Part shown: positions 1 through 12,450 of the stretch, in pieces
How the letters are laid out: every line of letters starts with the position of its first letter
How positions within the stretch are numbered: position 1 is the first letter of the stretch
From: Ancistrus triradiatus
Taxonomy: Eukaryota; Chordata; Actinopteri; Siluriformes; Loricariidae
Direction of reading: 5' to 3'
Length of the DNA: 64,000 nt
Assembly (NCBI GenBank): GCA_025084515.1
Contig: JAJAGP010001646.1
Location: 62,001-126,000 of the forward strand
The notes under the pieces: generated by a model
Seen by the model: the letters and a program-made list of their open reading frames with translations, nothing else
Told to the model about the DNA's origin: nothing
The model's database searches: none
Made by a program: the position numbers and the translations under genes

Positions 1-1060
1 CGAACGGCTCCATGTTGCTCACTCGCATGCTCTCACGCTTGAGAAGAAAGATCATTTAAAGGAGAAAAGCAAGAAACAACAGGAAAAAAACAGAGCTGCA
101 CGCATAGACCTGGAAGAGAGAGAAAGGAAGCGCCAGGAAGGGAAAAGGAGAGAAATACAGGGGAGGGAGGGAGCGAGAGAAAGAGCGCGTCGGAGAGAAA
201 GACAGTGCGAGAGAGATGGGAAATTAATAATCCCAGAGACAAGTCCCTTCTATGTTATTCATCAGGCTGTTCGCGAGCTGCAGAGGAGCTGAGCTGTGCG
301 GAGGGGAGGGGGAGAAATGCACACTCCATTGGCTCTCTCTTCTCATTCCTATACATCGCAACCAATGCACTCGTGCTCCATCCCTCCCTCTTCTCTCTGC
401 CTGAAGGTACGAAGTGGACCACGAGGAGGGAATCCGCGCCGAGGCAGAAACATGCTCGTACGTCCCGTCCCCCCCCCCACTTAATGCATTATTTTATTCG
501 AGCTGACTTCTCGCTCGCGGGGGTCATTGGCGCAAATGCATAATAATGAATAATATCGGTGCCAATTTACACCCAAACCTGCCGCAATACAAAGACTCAC
601 CGGGTTTCACAGTGCCATCAGAAATTACAGGCCAAATTCCTGGCCTTCGCTTTGCTATGTTACAATGAATACATTTCACAGCTCGCTTGCTGTAAAAAAG
701 GGTGGGTGGTGCTGCAGAATCTCCTACACTGTCACAGCTAGACCAAGAGAATATCTAAAGCTCGAGCCCATCTCTGAAGCAGCGCGTTCAGCTGAGCTCA
801 TCAATTATTGACAGCGCCGCAAAACTCGCGCGCTTGAAATGCAGTTTCGCGTTACAGCGCTCGTGCGAAGCTGCAGCACCACAAAGCTCTACAAACCTGG
901 CCCAAATCCACTCGCGCACAAGCTGCTCTGACGCTATCGCACTGAGGCTTGTTTGCTGTAATAAAAGCACATACTGCATTACGCCCAGGGGCTCGCCAAA
1001 AAGAAATCGTTCACCCACCGAGTGAAAACGCGTTTTAAAGAGCTAGACATGTGCTACATT
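1..1060. promoter_or_regulatory. CpG-rich, promoter-like block
   Basis: CpG dinucleotides are visibly dense at 240-560 and again at 780-1060, unlike the next several kilobases. Positions 60-230 form an almost pure purine (GA) tract. Three CCAAT-type boxes are seen: ATTGG at 328-332, CCAAT at 362-366 and ATTGG at 526-530. AT-rich homeodomain-like motifs lie at 481-555, and a TGACAG core lies near 810. No TATA box and no convincing coding exon were found; the short open frames here follow base composition. Inference: a CpG-island promoter or 5' end of a gene lying outside or at the window edge. Strand is unknown. Confidence 0.4.
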
Positions 1061-3343
1061 CCTAGGTCTCAATTATCTGCCTCAAACAGAGGAGAGATGA
1101 AATTTTGGTACGGAAAAAAGGCCATGGATTAAGGACCTAAGAATGCAGCCCAGAGTATATGAATGGAGTTATGCAATCAGGTAATAAAGAGTACGATTAT
1201 GTAGCGATGTAGGTGAGAGTGTATAATATGGAACATGAGCCCCAACTAGCAACCTGTGAACCTGTAAACTTCAGTGCCAGGTGAATGTGGCCTTAATACA
1301 AATTTATTTATCCTATCAGGTTTTTTCATGGGTTGTTCACATTTTCTTTTCAATGCAATCCATATCCAAGACTAGTCTACTCAAAAGTAAACACACAACT
1401 CTACATGTACAGTAGTGATTGCTAACCTAAGGTTATTATTCAAATTAATGTGTAGTGAATGTCAACTCTGAATTCACAGACACATAGTAATTAGGTCAAG
1501 AAGGCAAACAAGGGTCAGGAGAGCAGAGCCGAGAGTGGTTGGAGAGCGACGTGGGCAGCTTTAAGGCACTGAATTCATCCAAAATTTTACAATGTTAAAC
1601 TCAAAGTTTATCTCCGCGAGTGACTTCTTCAAGCTTTGTGAAGCTAATTTAACTATTTAGCTGGAGTGCTTTACATTGCACTTAATAAATCTGATAACTG
1701 CAGACCATCAGATTTCTCAGTATCAAATTACCCAACGAGTATAACATAACACTTAAGAATTCAGTATAATGAGGAAAACCTCCGGGTAATCGGATTTCTA
1801 CTTTGCAACCAGCCAATAATCTCACAGACATATGTGACATAAAATGTGGTACTTTATATTTTATTGTGTATATATGCATTTCAGAGTCTCCAACAAACAG
1901 TTGATAGCCGTTTCACTTATTTAAAATGCCGTGATGGTGCGTTTAATCCGGGTAGAAAAAGAGGCCAAATAAAGGTCCAAGTCGTTAGAAAACAGGCAGA
2001 CCTGGCAAAACCGTTGTAGGAACGCTGGGGCAAATGTGCCATAAAAGGGTTAACTAGTGGACGTGGCCAAGTGTAATCCAATTTCTGGGGTAAAAATCCA
2101 GCTCTCTTTATTGGATTGCTTAATCTAATTTCTAGATCGGGAGTATGTGCCATACATGACACGAAGAAACGGATAAACTCCAGAACTCGGATCACTATCG
2201 GGATTATTTAGTGGCATGAAAAGCACTCACTGTCAAAGTCCTCAGATTGTTGATTATCATGAGTTTGCCAAATCTGTTATCTTCCCATGTCTGAGTACAT
2301 CACACACTGATTCCAAGCAGATAGCTCTGGGATGTCCTACAGAATTTTTAAAAAAAAAGTTAGGGGATTTCCCACAGCACACGGAGCTGTTGACGTAGAA
2401 GTTCTGTCCCTTTTTCCATTCTGACTGTTACAGAATGCAGTCGCTTACCAATATTTTCAAATACATATTGGATTGTCAGTACCACATATGAAGAGCCAAC
2501 GATCAGAATTGGAAATAGTAAGATGAATGTGGGTTTTGGCTTCTACCTGGATTACTGCCATGAATGGAACAAATCTGTTACATATGGGGAAAGTACGTTG
2601 AGCTTATTTTTACCGCAGTGTAAAATAGGCCTAGGTGTGAAATGGGGCACATATAACTGTAGCATAGCGGTGATTGTGGATGTAAGGAGAAACTGAGTTG
2701 TTCAAGTCAAAGTATAAGGATGCAGCAGTCTATGGCGAAGATTGCAAACTTGACCCAGGATGAGGGAGGAGCATCACAAGGTGAAAAAGAAGAATAACAA
2801 AGTTTTACAGGCCCATGCCAAATTTTTCCAGTTACGCATCGTACCGCAGTTGAAACAACTGTGAGGGGCATACCCCAAATAAATCATAAACGACAATGGA
2901 ATGGCCAGCTAGCTTGCATCTCAAGTCGAGATGTCTGGTGACATTCAAATGAGTTTCATGTTTGTTGTTTTCAAGATTGATACATATGAACAACGTATGT
3001 TTCACCTTCTCTGATAGTCCAAAGTTCACATCTCTCAATAAGGCAGCCACCAATGGAAGATTAGTTAGATTGTGGTTGATGTTAAATGTATTCCAGCATT
3101 AATTAGGTATACACTCTTGTTTTTGCATATTTATATGGTCACTTCTCTTGCGATATAAGAATAAAAGACTGACTTTAGTCAACTTTAGTCAACCTTGACC
3201 TTATGCAGCCGGGCAGCAAGAAATACTTCAGCATCCATACTGGTCAATTACTTGGCACTGGTAAATTATGAATGGGACAAAGTGTAATACTCAGCATGTC
3301 CAGTGTATATGGTCAGGTGCAATCTTCAAAAAAATAAGCAAGT
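1061..3343. other. Unique-looking DNA, nothing recognised
   Basis: No repeat family, coding region or RNA gene was recognised. Base composition is ordinary AT-rich. A short tandem duplication of an ACTTTAGTCA-type unit occurs near 3172-3195. Confidence 0.5.
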
Positions 3344-3628
3344 ACATTTACATTTATTCATTTTACAGATGCCCTGATCCCTTTAACAGACAGAATAAAT
3401 AAATCTAAAAATAATAAATAAATAAATAAATCTAGAAATAAATAACTAAATATATATCATTTTATGTTGAACATTAATTTGTTACTAATTTATTAAGTAA
3501 GCTGATACAGTCTTACAACCCAAGCAATTGTTGGTTAAATGTCTTGCTCACCAACACTAGTGGCTTGCCGGAGGTAGGATTTGATACCTGGACCTTCTGG
3601 TCCATAGTTCAGTACCTTGTTAGGCAAA
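3344..3628 (-). repeat. tRNA-derived SINE with AT-rich expansion
   Basis: Read on the minus strand this is the common teleost tRNA-derived SINE. The tRNA-like head is at the right end (about 3628 leftward), with a degenerate B box near 3575. The conserved body (CAGTCTTAC, AAGCAATTG, TTGCTCA) follows, and the 3' tail is at 3344-3375. About 100 bp of AAATA-rich sequence (3390-3470) splits the body; the other copies in this window lack it. Confidence 0.75.
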
Positions 3629-3639
3629 GCTCCCTCACT

Positions 3640-3935
3640 CACTTTCCATACCCCGTTAATCAATTTTCAGGAGCAAATGGCAATCGAGAGCAAAGGAAGC
3701 ACAGGGCATAAGGCAGGAATCAATCATAGACAGGCTGCCAGTCCATCAAAGGCGCATGTTCAAACAACACTCATTCACAATGGGACACTTTTGGAAACAC
3801 CAACTGACCTGAAGCTTGTTTTCGGAATTTGGGAGGAACCTGTCTAGAGTTGTTCCTGCCTTGCTCCCTTTGGTAGGCACCGGAAGTCCCGCGGCCCTGA
3901 CTAGGATTAATCAGATAAGACAATGAATGAATGAA
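3640..3935. repeat. Degenerate SINE/LINE-tail repeat halves
   Basis: 3650-3785 resembles the minus-strand tail of the DANA-like repeat (CCAGTCCAT core at 3740). 3825-3935 resembles the plus-strand tail, ending in GAATGAATGAATA. Both are diverged and partial. Assignment rests on the shared tail motif seen at 17400, 23400 and 53745. Confidence 0.45.
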
Positions 3936-4709
3936 TAGATTTCCATAGGCAATCCTAAATGGCATCTTGTTGGCTAATTAGTGAACTGCCTAGGGTGCAG
4001 AACCCATTATGTTGTACCTTCTGCAGCACAAGAATGTAGAGGGGAATCATTTAATTGGAATATGGCCACCCTTGGGAGTCAGTAATAAGAAAGCATACAT
4101 TAAATTGCATAGTAACCAAAAGCACCTTGTATGTCATTTTTTATGAAATTTGTTACTGAAAAATCTCCGTGGTTTTTACAGGTTTTGATAGACTACACTA
4201 AAGATTAATATTTATAAGGGAATATGTTCTGTGTATTGCTTATGGTTGCAATGATTCTGGTCTTGTCAGATTCCACAAATTTCCATTACAGACAAATTTC
4301 TATGGGAACCATATTTTCCTTAGGCGACGCACTGGAATGTCGTAAATTGGAAAATCAGGTCAGGACTTGCAAAACACAAAAATATAACAATTTCTTTGTG
4401 GTTTCTTTGTAAAAGCAATACCAAAGTTCACAGAGAGTTCGTCTCAATGTCACATGATCTGTACATTCTACATATGAAATTACTTAAAGGATAAATGCTA
4501 GTTAGCTAAATCATCATCATCTCATTAGCCAGCTTATTTTCGGTTTCACGTGCATAGCAAACAGTGTTCTCATGACTTTAAACCACTTAAACAGTATATG
4601 TATTGCCTTACAATGTTCTCTTGTAACCCACCTAAAACTAAAGGGACCCTCTGGCATGTAAAGTCATGCTTGTACAAGGCACACTGACCCTACATAGTGT
4701 GTGATAATT
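3936..4709. other. Unique-looking DNA, nothing recognised
   Basis: No repeat or gene signature was recognised. Confidence 0.45.
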
Positions 4710-4890
4710 GTGGTAGGCTAGCAGTAAGCTACTGACCTGAAGGGTCTAGGGTTTCAAATCCACCTCTGCCAAAGGCTGCCACGTTGCGGGCCATGAGCAA
4801 GGCCATTTAACCACACTTGGTTGGATTGTAAGACTGTATCAATTGTCAGTCGCTCTGGATAATAAGGGCTTGTCTGCTAAATGGCATAAA
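4710..4890 (+). repeat. tRNA-derived SINE, sense orientation
   Basis: The head at 4710-4770 carries an A-box-like GGTAGGCTAGCAGTAAGC and a B-box-like GGGTTTCAAATCC. The body and tail (CAATTGTCAGTCGCTCTGGATAA, split here as CAATTGTCAG and CGCTCTGGATAA) follow to about 4890. It is the same family as the minus-strand copies at 19979, 22312, 44118 and 49478. Confidence 0.75.
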
Positions 4891-5192
4891 ATTTACCACT
4901 TTTGTGAAAAAACACTGAATGTAGTCTCAGAGAGATCACAGAAAAATAGGACGTTTTTTGCTATATTTTTTTGAATTTTGGTGGGTAAGCTCAGGGCCAT
5001 ATGAGCGTATTAGTAAATTAGTTAATTAAAGACTTCATTGACCTGCAGTGTTAATCAGAGGCATTTTTCCAGGTAAACAAAATAAAAAGATATGAGAAGC
5101 TCCTAACATTTTTACAGGGCAATCCATGAAAAAGTGGGAAAGAAACAAAAAACAAAATAGCGCCAAGGAGACTGGAGATTGTGATTTAGGTC

Positions 5193-5305
5193 AATTCCTG
5201 CATTACAGCATTTAGCAGCAGTCCTTAAACAGAGCGGACTTACAACTCTACAGTTTTACAAGGTACAATCCAAGCAATTTGAGTGTATGGGGCTTGTGTA
5301 GGCCA
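5193..5305 (-). repeat. Degraded tRNA-SINE fragment
   Basis: ACAGCATTTAGCAGCAG and CAATCCAAGCAATTTGAG are recognisable from the SINE tail and body. The tRNA-like head is missing. Confidence 0.55.
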
Positions 5306-5464
5306 CCACACTCTCCTGTACAAATTAATTCAAAAACCACTAGAATCCCATATAAAATTAAGGAAGAAAAAACAAAAACAAGGGTGAGGAAATTCGTTAG
5401 ATTTATAAACCACAGTAGTTAGGGAGGAAACAATACCTTTTAGGTTTGTGTCATAGTTCAGATA

Positions 5465-7113
5465 CAGTGGGCTTGAAGTTGTGAATCCTTTAGGGAATTT
5501 TCTATATTTCTGCATAAACATTGACCTAAAAACATCATCAAGATTTTCACACAAGTCCTAAAAGTAGATAAGAGAACCCGTTTAAACAAATGAAGAACAA
5601 AATTTGATGGTCATTGTTTATTGAGGAAATGATCCAACAGGACATATTAGTTAGGGCAAAAAGATGTGATTTCTAGGATTAGCAGTTAATTTGAGGTGAA
5701 ATGAACGAGTTTGGTGTTTTCAATCAATGGAGACACCTTTTGCCTTTCAGTATCTGGATGTGACCCCCTGTGCAGCATTAATTGAAACTAAACATTTCCT
5801 GTAACTGTGATCAGCCTGCAACACCAAGCTTGGGATGAATTTACCCATTTGCTCGTACAGAACAGCTGTCTGGGATGTTGGTGGGTTCTCACATTAACTG
5901 CTCAATTTCCAGGTCCTTCCAAACATTTGATTGGTTAAGGTCAGGACTATGACTGGGCCATTCCAAAACATGAACTTTATTCTTCTTTACCATTCTTTGT
6001 AGAACAACTTGTGTGCTTAGGGTCGTTGTCTTGCGGCAGCACCTTCTCTGAAATCAGTTACAGTCAGGTGTGCCTCAATGTTCCATAGATCTCTGATATT
6101 TCATTCAAATTCAGTGTTCATCTATGTGGGCAAGCAGTACTGGGCCCAGATGCAGCAAAAACAGGTTAAACCATGATATACCACCACCATGTTTCACAGA
6201 TGGGAAAGGTTTTAAGCTGAATGCAGTGTTTTCCTTTCTCCAAACATAATGGTTTTCTTTTAAACCAAAAAGCTCTATTTTGGTCTCATCCATCCACAAA
6301 ACATTCTTCCAATAGCCTTCTGGCTTGTCCACGTGATCTTTAGCAAACTGCAGATGAGCAGCAATGTTCTTTTTGGAGAGCAGTGGCTTTCTCCTTGCAA
6401 CCTTGCCATGCACACCATTGTTGTTCAGTGTTCTTCTCATGGTGAATTCATGAAAATTAACAATGGCCAATGTGAGAGAGGCCTTCAGTTGCTTTGAAGT
6501 TACCCTGGGGTCCTTTGTGACCTCGTCAACTATCACACTCCTTGCCCTTGGAGTGATCTTTGTTGGTCGACCACTCCTGGGGAGGGTAACAATGGTCTTG
6601 AAATTCCTCCATTTGTACACAATCTGTCTGACTGTGGATTGGTGGAGTCCAAACTCTTTAGAGATGGTTTTGTAACCTTTTTCAGCCTGATGTGTATGAG
6701 CAACTCTTTCTCTGGGGTCCTCAGAAATCTCCATTGTTCATGCCATAATACACTTCCACAAACGTGTGTTGTGAAGAGCAGACTTTGATAGATCCCTCTT
6801 CTTTAAATAAAACTGAGTGCTCCCTCACACCTGATTGTCATCCCATTGATTGAAAACACCTGACTCTAATTTCACCTTCAAATTAACTGCTAATCCTAGA
6901 GGTTCACATACTTTTGCCACTCACTGATATGTAATACTGGATCATTTTCCTCAATAAATAAATGACCAAGTATAATATTTTTGTCTCATTTGTTTAACAA
7001 CGTTCTCTTTATCTACTTTTAGGACTTGTGTAAAAATCTGATGATGTTTTAGGTCATATTTATGCAGAAATATAGAAAATTCTAAAGTGTTCACAAACTT
7101 TCAAGCACCACTG
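5465..7113 (-). mobile_element. Tc1/mariner element, family A, near full length
   Basis: Flanked by TA at 5463-5464 and 7114-7115, with ends CAGTGG... and ...CCACTG. Terminal inverted repeats of roughly 150-200 bp are visible: the left arm from 5465 matches the inverse of 6935-7113, including the TTTAGAATTTTCTATATTTC-like stretch. The interior is a minus-strand transposase relic. Total about 1.65 kb, the usual size for Tc1-like elements. Three more copies of this family lie at 25259, 36367 and 52108. Confidence 0.93.
5745..6746 (-). pseudogene. Tc1-like transposase pseudogene (family A, copy 1)
   Basis: In Tc1 elements this gene encodes the DDE cut-and-paste transposase, acting in the nucleus on its own TIRs. 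Read on the minus strand the family start lies at 6746, but codon 3 is TGA (6738-6740). An open frame restarts at 6734 and runs 207 codons. It contains the helix-turn-helix region (TISKEFGLHQSTVRQIVYKW), a GRP-linker-like SGRPTK, and the first catalytic Asp in WMDETKIELFG (codon at 6288-6290). The frame breaks after KHGGG. Downstream, QDNDPKHTS (second Asp) is still readable near 6010-6035. The third catalytic residue region near 5930 has lost the NPIE motif through an indel and substitution. It cannot encode an active enzyme. Confidence 0.9.
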
Positions 7114-7115
7114 TA

Positions 7116-7849
7116 TAGATAAAGTCATAAGAAAATGTATGACATCAACTGAAACCTTTTCATCTTCATATAAACTGAGGGTTCTTTTGGTGACACCATG
7201 TTGTGCCTCATGCCTTTCTCCATTATTTAAAGCCAAATCTCGAATTCAGTACTTTTACAACAAACGCAAACACAAGCTGTCGAGACAGTCAAGGCAAGGA
7301 AGATGGGTGCAGGGAAGGTTGCAGTGTGCCTGCGAAACAGACTGTAATTACCACTGGCCTCTCTGTTACACTGCCGGCATGCACACACACACAGGAAATG
7401 GAAAATGGTTTTGGGCCGCAGTGAGCCACCTTGCCTCCTTGCCTCATTCCCGACCAATTCAAGCTAATATGCTCCTTGATTTTGGGGGATAGTCAACAAA
7501 CATTCACAGCACAGAATCCTTGATGCATCACGCGGCAAACGCTCAGAGGGAGAAAAGCGAACCACAGGGGCCCATTCAAAATGATTGTCTCATTCAGCTG
7601 AGGAACAGGCAAGTGGTCTTTGTCCAAAACCTCGTTTGAAGTTCATCCAAAACTTTTAAGCACATTATAAATGTTCAAGAGAAGAACAGAATACATTGAC
7701 CAAAGGGAAAATCCATGAATTACATTACATAAACCACATCCAGTTAACTAGATCTAACATGGTGCTCTGCTTTGGACCGAAGATGGAAGTTCCTTTTTCT
7801 TTAAATATTATACATTTTGGCAATCAAAAAAGAGTTATCACCTTTCGGC
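7116..7849. other. Unique-looking DNA
   Basis: No repeat was recognised apart from a very short CA run at 7381-7392. The open frames of up to 117 codons at 7139-7492 have no recognisable domain. Confidence 0.45.
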
Positions 7850-8040
7850 AAATTAGCTTAACCTGAAAAATGAAACTTGACTGAAAAATGAAAAAAATAA
7901 AAAAAAATAAAAACAACTCAGTGCATAACTGAACTAAATTTAGTCTGAGAAAAAAAAATCCCTCATCAAGAAATTGTATTATTAACAAAGCCACACATGC
8001 CACAATTATTGGTACTTGGATTGAAGCATTTTATCATTTA
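7850..8040. repeat. Fragment of Tc1 family D terminal region
   Basis: AAATTTAGTCTGAGA, TCATCAAGAAAT and GCCACAATTATTGG match, in the same order and spacing, the left end of the Tc1 family D copy at 49240-49430. Only this end is present. Confidence 0.55.
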
Positions 8041-8099
8041 AATTTAACTTTTTCCTGTTGAAGTGAATGGTGTCAAATTCTCTTAGGCTTTCTTCAACA

Positions 8100-8290
8100 A
8101 GGGAAAGTGGTACCTTTTCATTACCAGTGGTACCTCGGTTCTTCCAGAAACTTGCCAAGAACCAAAAACGCTGAGTAACGAGCAAGTTTTTCCCATAAGG
8201 AATAATGTAAATTGAATTAATCCATTTCAGACCCCAGAAAATCCACACTGTATAAGCCCTGTATGCATTAATGGAGTTAAAACACCTATA
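8100..8290. repeat. Probable dispersed teleost repeat fragment
   Basis: The stretch with GGTACCTCGGTT and TTTTTCCCATAAGGAATAAT followed by CCATTTCAGACC resembles a repeat unit often seen in fish genomes. No second copy occurs in this window, so the call is tentative. Confidence 0.35.
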
Positions 8291-10997
8291 TTAACCTACA
8301 GTAGGTCAAAATCATTAACACAAAGCTTATTTCATAAACTGTTGAAAAATCTCATGTAATTTAGTCAGTAATGGAATGAAAATGAAACGTTAAAGCAAAA
8401 CACTAACTTTATTGCCAAACTCTGGGCACTAGCATAGCTGCTAAGCCAACTGTAGCCTGTGTTCTGGAGCATTCCATTCGATTCCTGTTTTGCTGTCAGT
8501 TGGCTCTTAAACTAGGACCCATGCAGACTTATCTGCACTAAGAATACAGTACTGAAGATGTAAAAAAATAAAGAAAAACACCATAAACAAACATGATAAA
8601 AACTGGGGCTATTGTGAACCTTGAATCACTGTGAATCATAAATCTTATTTTGGCTGCAACAAGTTCCACGGCTCGGCTCCGAGGTGGCCAAGAACTGAGG
8701 TAATAATAGTAATTTACACCATTTCTATTTCTTCCAGTTTCAGTTTATTCTCCTGTAGCTTTTGCCACTTCCTGGATTGTTCAAGAATTCTGTTTAGTCT
8801 TACTTATTCATATTCAATTTCTCTTAACTTTCTTTTCATTCACACAAATATCACACATGCATTCACACAAATACCTAACATGACAGCTCCTCTACAAAGA
8901 CTCCGAGATGCTGAAAGTAACGTTAAATAAACCAAATAACCAATCAAACAAACAAACAAAGACTCCAGAATTTGAGAGGGACTTTGGTTTACTAAGTTGA
9001 CCTACGCTCAGTCCGTGCATAGTGGGTGACTGCAAAGCTGCACCTGCCTGTTGCACAGACTGGAAATGGAAGCTCCAGGGTCTCCAAGTGGAGATGCAAG
9101 TTTCCAGACCAGTTGGCATCAAGGACTTGCAGGTTTTTCTCTTTGTGGTTACCCCAACTTAAAGCGCCCCTGAAAAAAACCCCTGTGTCTGCAGAAGCTG
9201 ATTCCCTACCTGAAATGGCCCCTGGCTTCATGAACATCCAGCACATGCCTGGAATTGGGGTACACATATTGCTCCCAATACAACCCACTACTCTCTAAAT
9301 GCATGGACTCAACCATGTCAGCTCAGCATCTGGTCAATGCCATGGATGTAGACTAGCATCCACCAACCGGTGCAACACATAATTCATACAGAATTATGCC
9401 AAAATCCTTTGTTCCTTAATAAAATAATTCTTTAGCAGGTCTAGTGTAAGCATCAAGTGTTATACTATATATTTCCATATTATTGCAATATTACTGGGCC
9501 ACATATTTAATGCATTAAGATGTACTGTACACTTTATTCAAAGTGACAGGGGCATCATATTACACTCCATTAATAAAGCTAAAAAATGAAGGGTCTGTTA
9601 AAGGCTTAACAGCTGTTCATCTGGACCCCGGTACTGATCTGTCACTGCTCATGCCAATGTATTTCTACATTCTTTAATTTTCACGAATAAACCCAATGTC
9701 CTGGTGATCATCATTAATAGCCATATTAGGTGACCCACACATGTCAATCAGTGGAAAACGTTTTTACATCAAACTGCTCTTACTTGAATCTTGTCTGTTT
9801 AAGTTGCTGCTATTACTATAGCCACAACATCCATCAAATGTCCCTTACGGCTTAAAAGTTAATAGAACTGCAGAATCAATATTAAAAACCTCATGGTCAT
9901 AAAATACTGTGATTCCTTAAGCTTGATTTTGTATGTATGCTGCAAGACGACAACAGTTGTCGATTTTCTTCGTGCTTGGGCTCTCTTCCATCTTGGCTGG
10001 CCCGGCAAGATTCAATAACTTTTATTTCTGTCATTAAGTTCACTGATAGAATTAGGGATAAGTGTGGCTGGCCAGTGCATCAATAGAAAATCATTTATGC
10101 TTTACGAATGCAGACGTATGGCCTTCAAAAATATGTGCTAGGCCCAAATAAATACATAAATGCACCACTTTTTTCACTCATGTTTAATCTCTTTTAATGA
10201 TCACATTTCAGAAAGCTGTTTATCCCGTTTGGTTGTACCAGTCACATTTTTGACACAGCTGTGAGATAAACTGAATAAATGCTGCTGGCCAGGTCACAGC
10301 TCATACAGTCCTGCGCAATACTTAGCATTACATTTTCCAATGACCCATTCCATTTTTTCTTTTTTTTTTTTTTTTATAGCAGAATGATTTTAAAATACCC
10401 AATATATCCGGATCCCATCTCAATTATGTGCACTAAGCAATACTGATGGAAAGAGGCTCTCAAAACCCCTTTCCTTGATTGGGGATCATGTGAAGGTGCT
10501 GATGTTAATAAGAAATAGAAGTCATGTCGCTGGGAAGAAGACCACATATTAATTCACTCTCAGGTCAAAATGACCTATTAAACATGAACTTTAATGTCTT
10601 TTTCAAACTCATTAGAGAAACTGCACTAGACAAAACAAGGTAAAAGCACAAATAATTTTAATAATGCTTCAGTTTAAAATAAGTAACTAAATGAATTGGT
10701 AGTTTGGTTGTACAAGCCAAAAGATCTACACCATGCTGGAACACATGGAACCATAGGCTGGACATATTGCAGATTCCCTGCTCCTACGTCTCTTTCTGGC
10801 ATAAGAGCTTCTCTGATGGCAGTGTGAAGGACTGCTGAAGTCCTCGTTGAAATAATTGGAGGGCAAGGCTCTGACCTCCAGTACCTGAAGCACCCTTTTA
10901 ATCTAATGCTATGAGTGCAGCTCAAATAATAATCAGCCCTCTCTGTGTTAATGTCTTCCCAATCATCAGGGGTTTGCAATTTTGCTGCCCTTTTACC
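8291..10997. other. Largely unique DNA
   Basis: No transposon signature was recognised. Notable points are a T-tract at 10358-10376, a 110-codon open frame on the minus strand (10674-11006) without recognisable homology, and overlapping 90-98 codon frames at 9000-9300, also anonymous. None shows a convincing start context, splice sites or domain. Confidence 0.4.
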
Positions 10998-11025
10998 AGT
11001 TTGCAAAGACCTATATATATATATA

Positions 11026-12450
11026 GCTGTGAAAAAGTTTTTGCCCCCCTTTTTTGCATGTTTGTCACACTTAAGTGTTTCAGAACATCAAACCAATTTA
11101 AATATTAGTCAAAGACAACACAAGTAAACACAAAATGCAGTTTTTAAATGAAGGTGTTTATTATTAAGGGGGAAAAAATCCAAACCTACATGGTCCTGTG
11201 TGAAAAAAGTGATTGACCCCTAAACCTAATAAATGGTTTGGCCACCCTTAATAACTTGCAATGAGTCTTTTACAGCATTGTGGAGGAATTTTGGCCTCTC
11301 ATCTTTGCAGAATTGTAGTAACTCAGCCACATTGGAGGGTTTTCAAGCAGGAACGGCCTTTTTAAAGTCTTCATTTTGTTTTTCTTCAGCCATTCAGAGG
11401 TGGACTTGCTGCTGTGTTTTGGATCATTGTCCTGCTGAAGAACCCAAGTTCATTTCAGCTTGAGGTCACGAACAGATGGCCGGACATTCTCCTTCAGGAT
11501 TTTTTGGGTAGACAGCAGAATTCATAGTTCCATTTATCACAGCAAGTCTTCCAGGTCCTGAAGCAGCAAAACAGCCCCAGACCATCACACTACCACCACC
11601 ATATTTTAATGTTGGTATAATGTTCTTTTTCTGAAATGCTGTGTTACTTTTACACCAGATGTAATGGAACACACACATTCCAAAGGGTTCAACTTTTGTA
11701 TCGTCAGTCCACAGAATGTTTTCCCAAAACATGAGCTTTAATGTTATTTTTGCTCAGCAGCGGTTTTTGTCTTGGAACTCTGCCATGCAGGCCATTTTTG
11801 CCGAGTCTCTTTCTTATGGTGGAGGCATGAACACTGACCTTAACTGAGGCAAGTGAGGCCTGCAGTTCTTTGGATGTTGTTGTGGAGTCTTTTGTGACCT
11901 CTTGCATGAGTCATCGCTGCGCTCTTGGGGTAATTTTGGTCGGCCTGGGAAAACTCCTGGGAAGGTTCTCCACTGTTCCATGTCTTCACCATTTGTGGAT
12001 AATGGCTCTCACTGTGGTTTGCTGGAGTCCCAAAGCTTTAGAAATGGCTTTATAACCCTTTCCAGACTGAGATCTCAATTACTTTCTTTCTCAATTGTTC
12101 CTGAATTTCTTTGGATCTCGACATGATGTGTAGCTTTTAAGGATCTTTTGGTGTACTTCACTTTGTCAGGCAGGTCCTATTTAAGTGATGTCCTGGTTGA
12201 GAACAGGTGTGGCAATAATCAGTCCTGGGTACTCAGTGAACTCAGGTGTGATAAACCATGTTTTAGCCAAGGGGGGTCAATCACTTTTTCACACAGGGCC
12301 ATGTGTGGGCCATTTTCCCTTAAAAATAAACACCTTCGTTTACAAAAACTGTATTTTGTGTTTACTTGTGTTGTCTTTGAGTAATATTTAAATTGGTTTG
12401 ATGTTCCAAAACACTCAAGTGTGACAAACATGCAAAAAAACAGGAATATG
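11026..12450 (-). mobile_element. Tc1/mariner element, family B
   Basis: The TIRs are about 200 bp. The left arm (GTGAAAAAGTTTTTGCCCC, then CATGTTTGTCACACTTAAGTG) is inverted at 12230-12450, including CAAATTAAATATTACTCAAAG-type sequence and the GGGGTCAATCACTTTTTCAC segment. The ends sit in a TA-rich tract (11011-11025; 12448-12458), so exact boundaries are uncertain. Interior minus-strand transposase relic. Confidence 0.85.
11230..12124 (-). pseudogene. Tc1-like transposase pseudogene (family B)
   Basis: The likely start is ATG at 12124 (minus), giving MSRSKEIQEQLRKKV. A stop follows at the helix-turn-helix. Two readable blocks remain. 11907-11704 has the second half of the DNA-binding region (STIRKRLGKNGLHGR). 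11732-11466 has the first catalytic Asp in WTDDTKVEPFG and the GGGSVMVWGCFAASGPGRL core. In another frame QQDNDPKHSS (second Asp) lies near 11420. It is followed directly by TLKRPF, so the stretch that normally holds SPDLNPIE is deleted and the third catalytic Glu is lost. Non-functional. Confidence 0.85.

Noticed and set aside
205..543. 112-codon frame in the CpG-rich block
   Set aside because: No homologue recognised, and it is favoured by GC content. Kept only as part of a promoter-like region.
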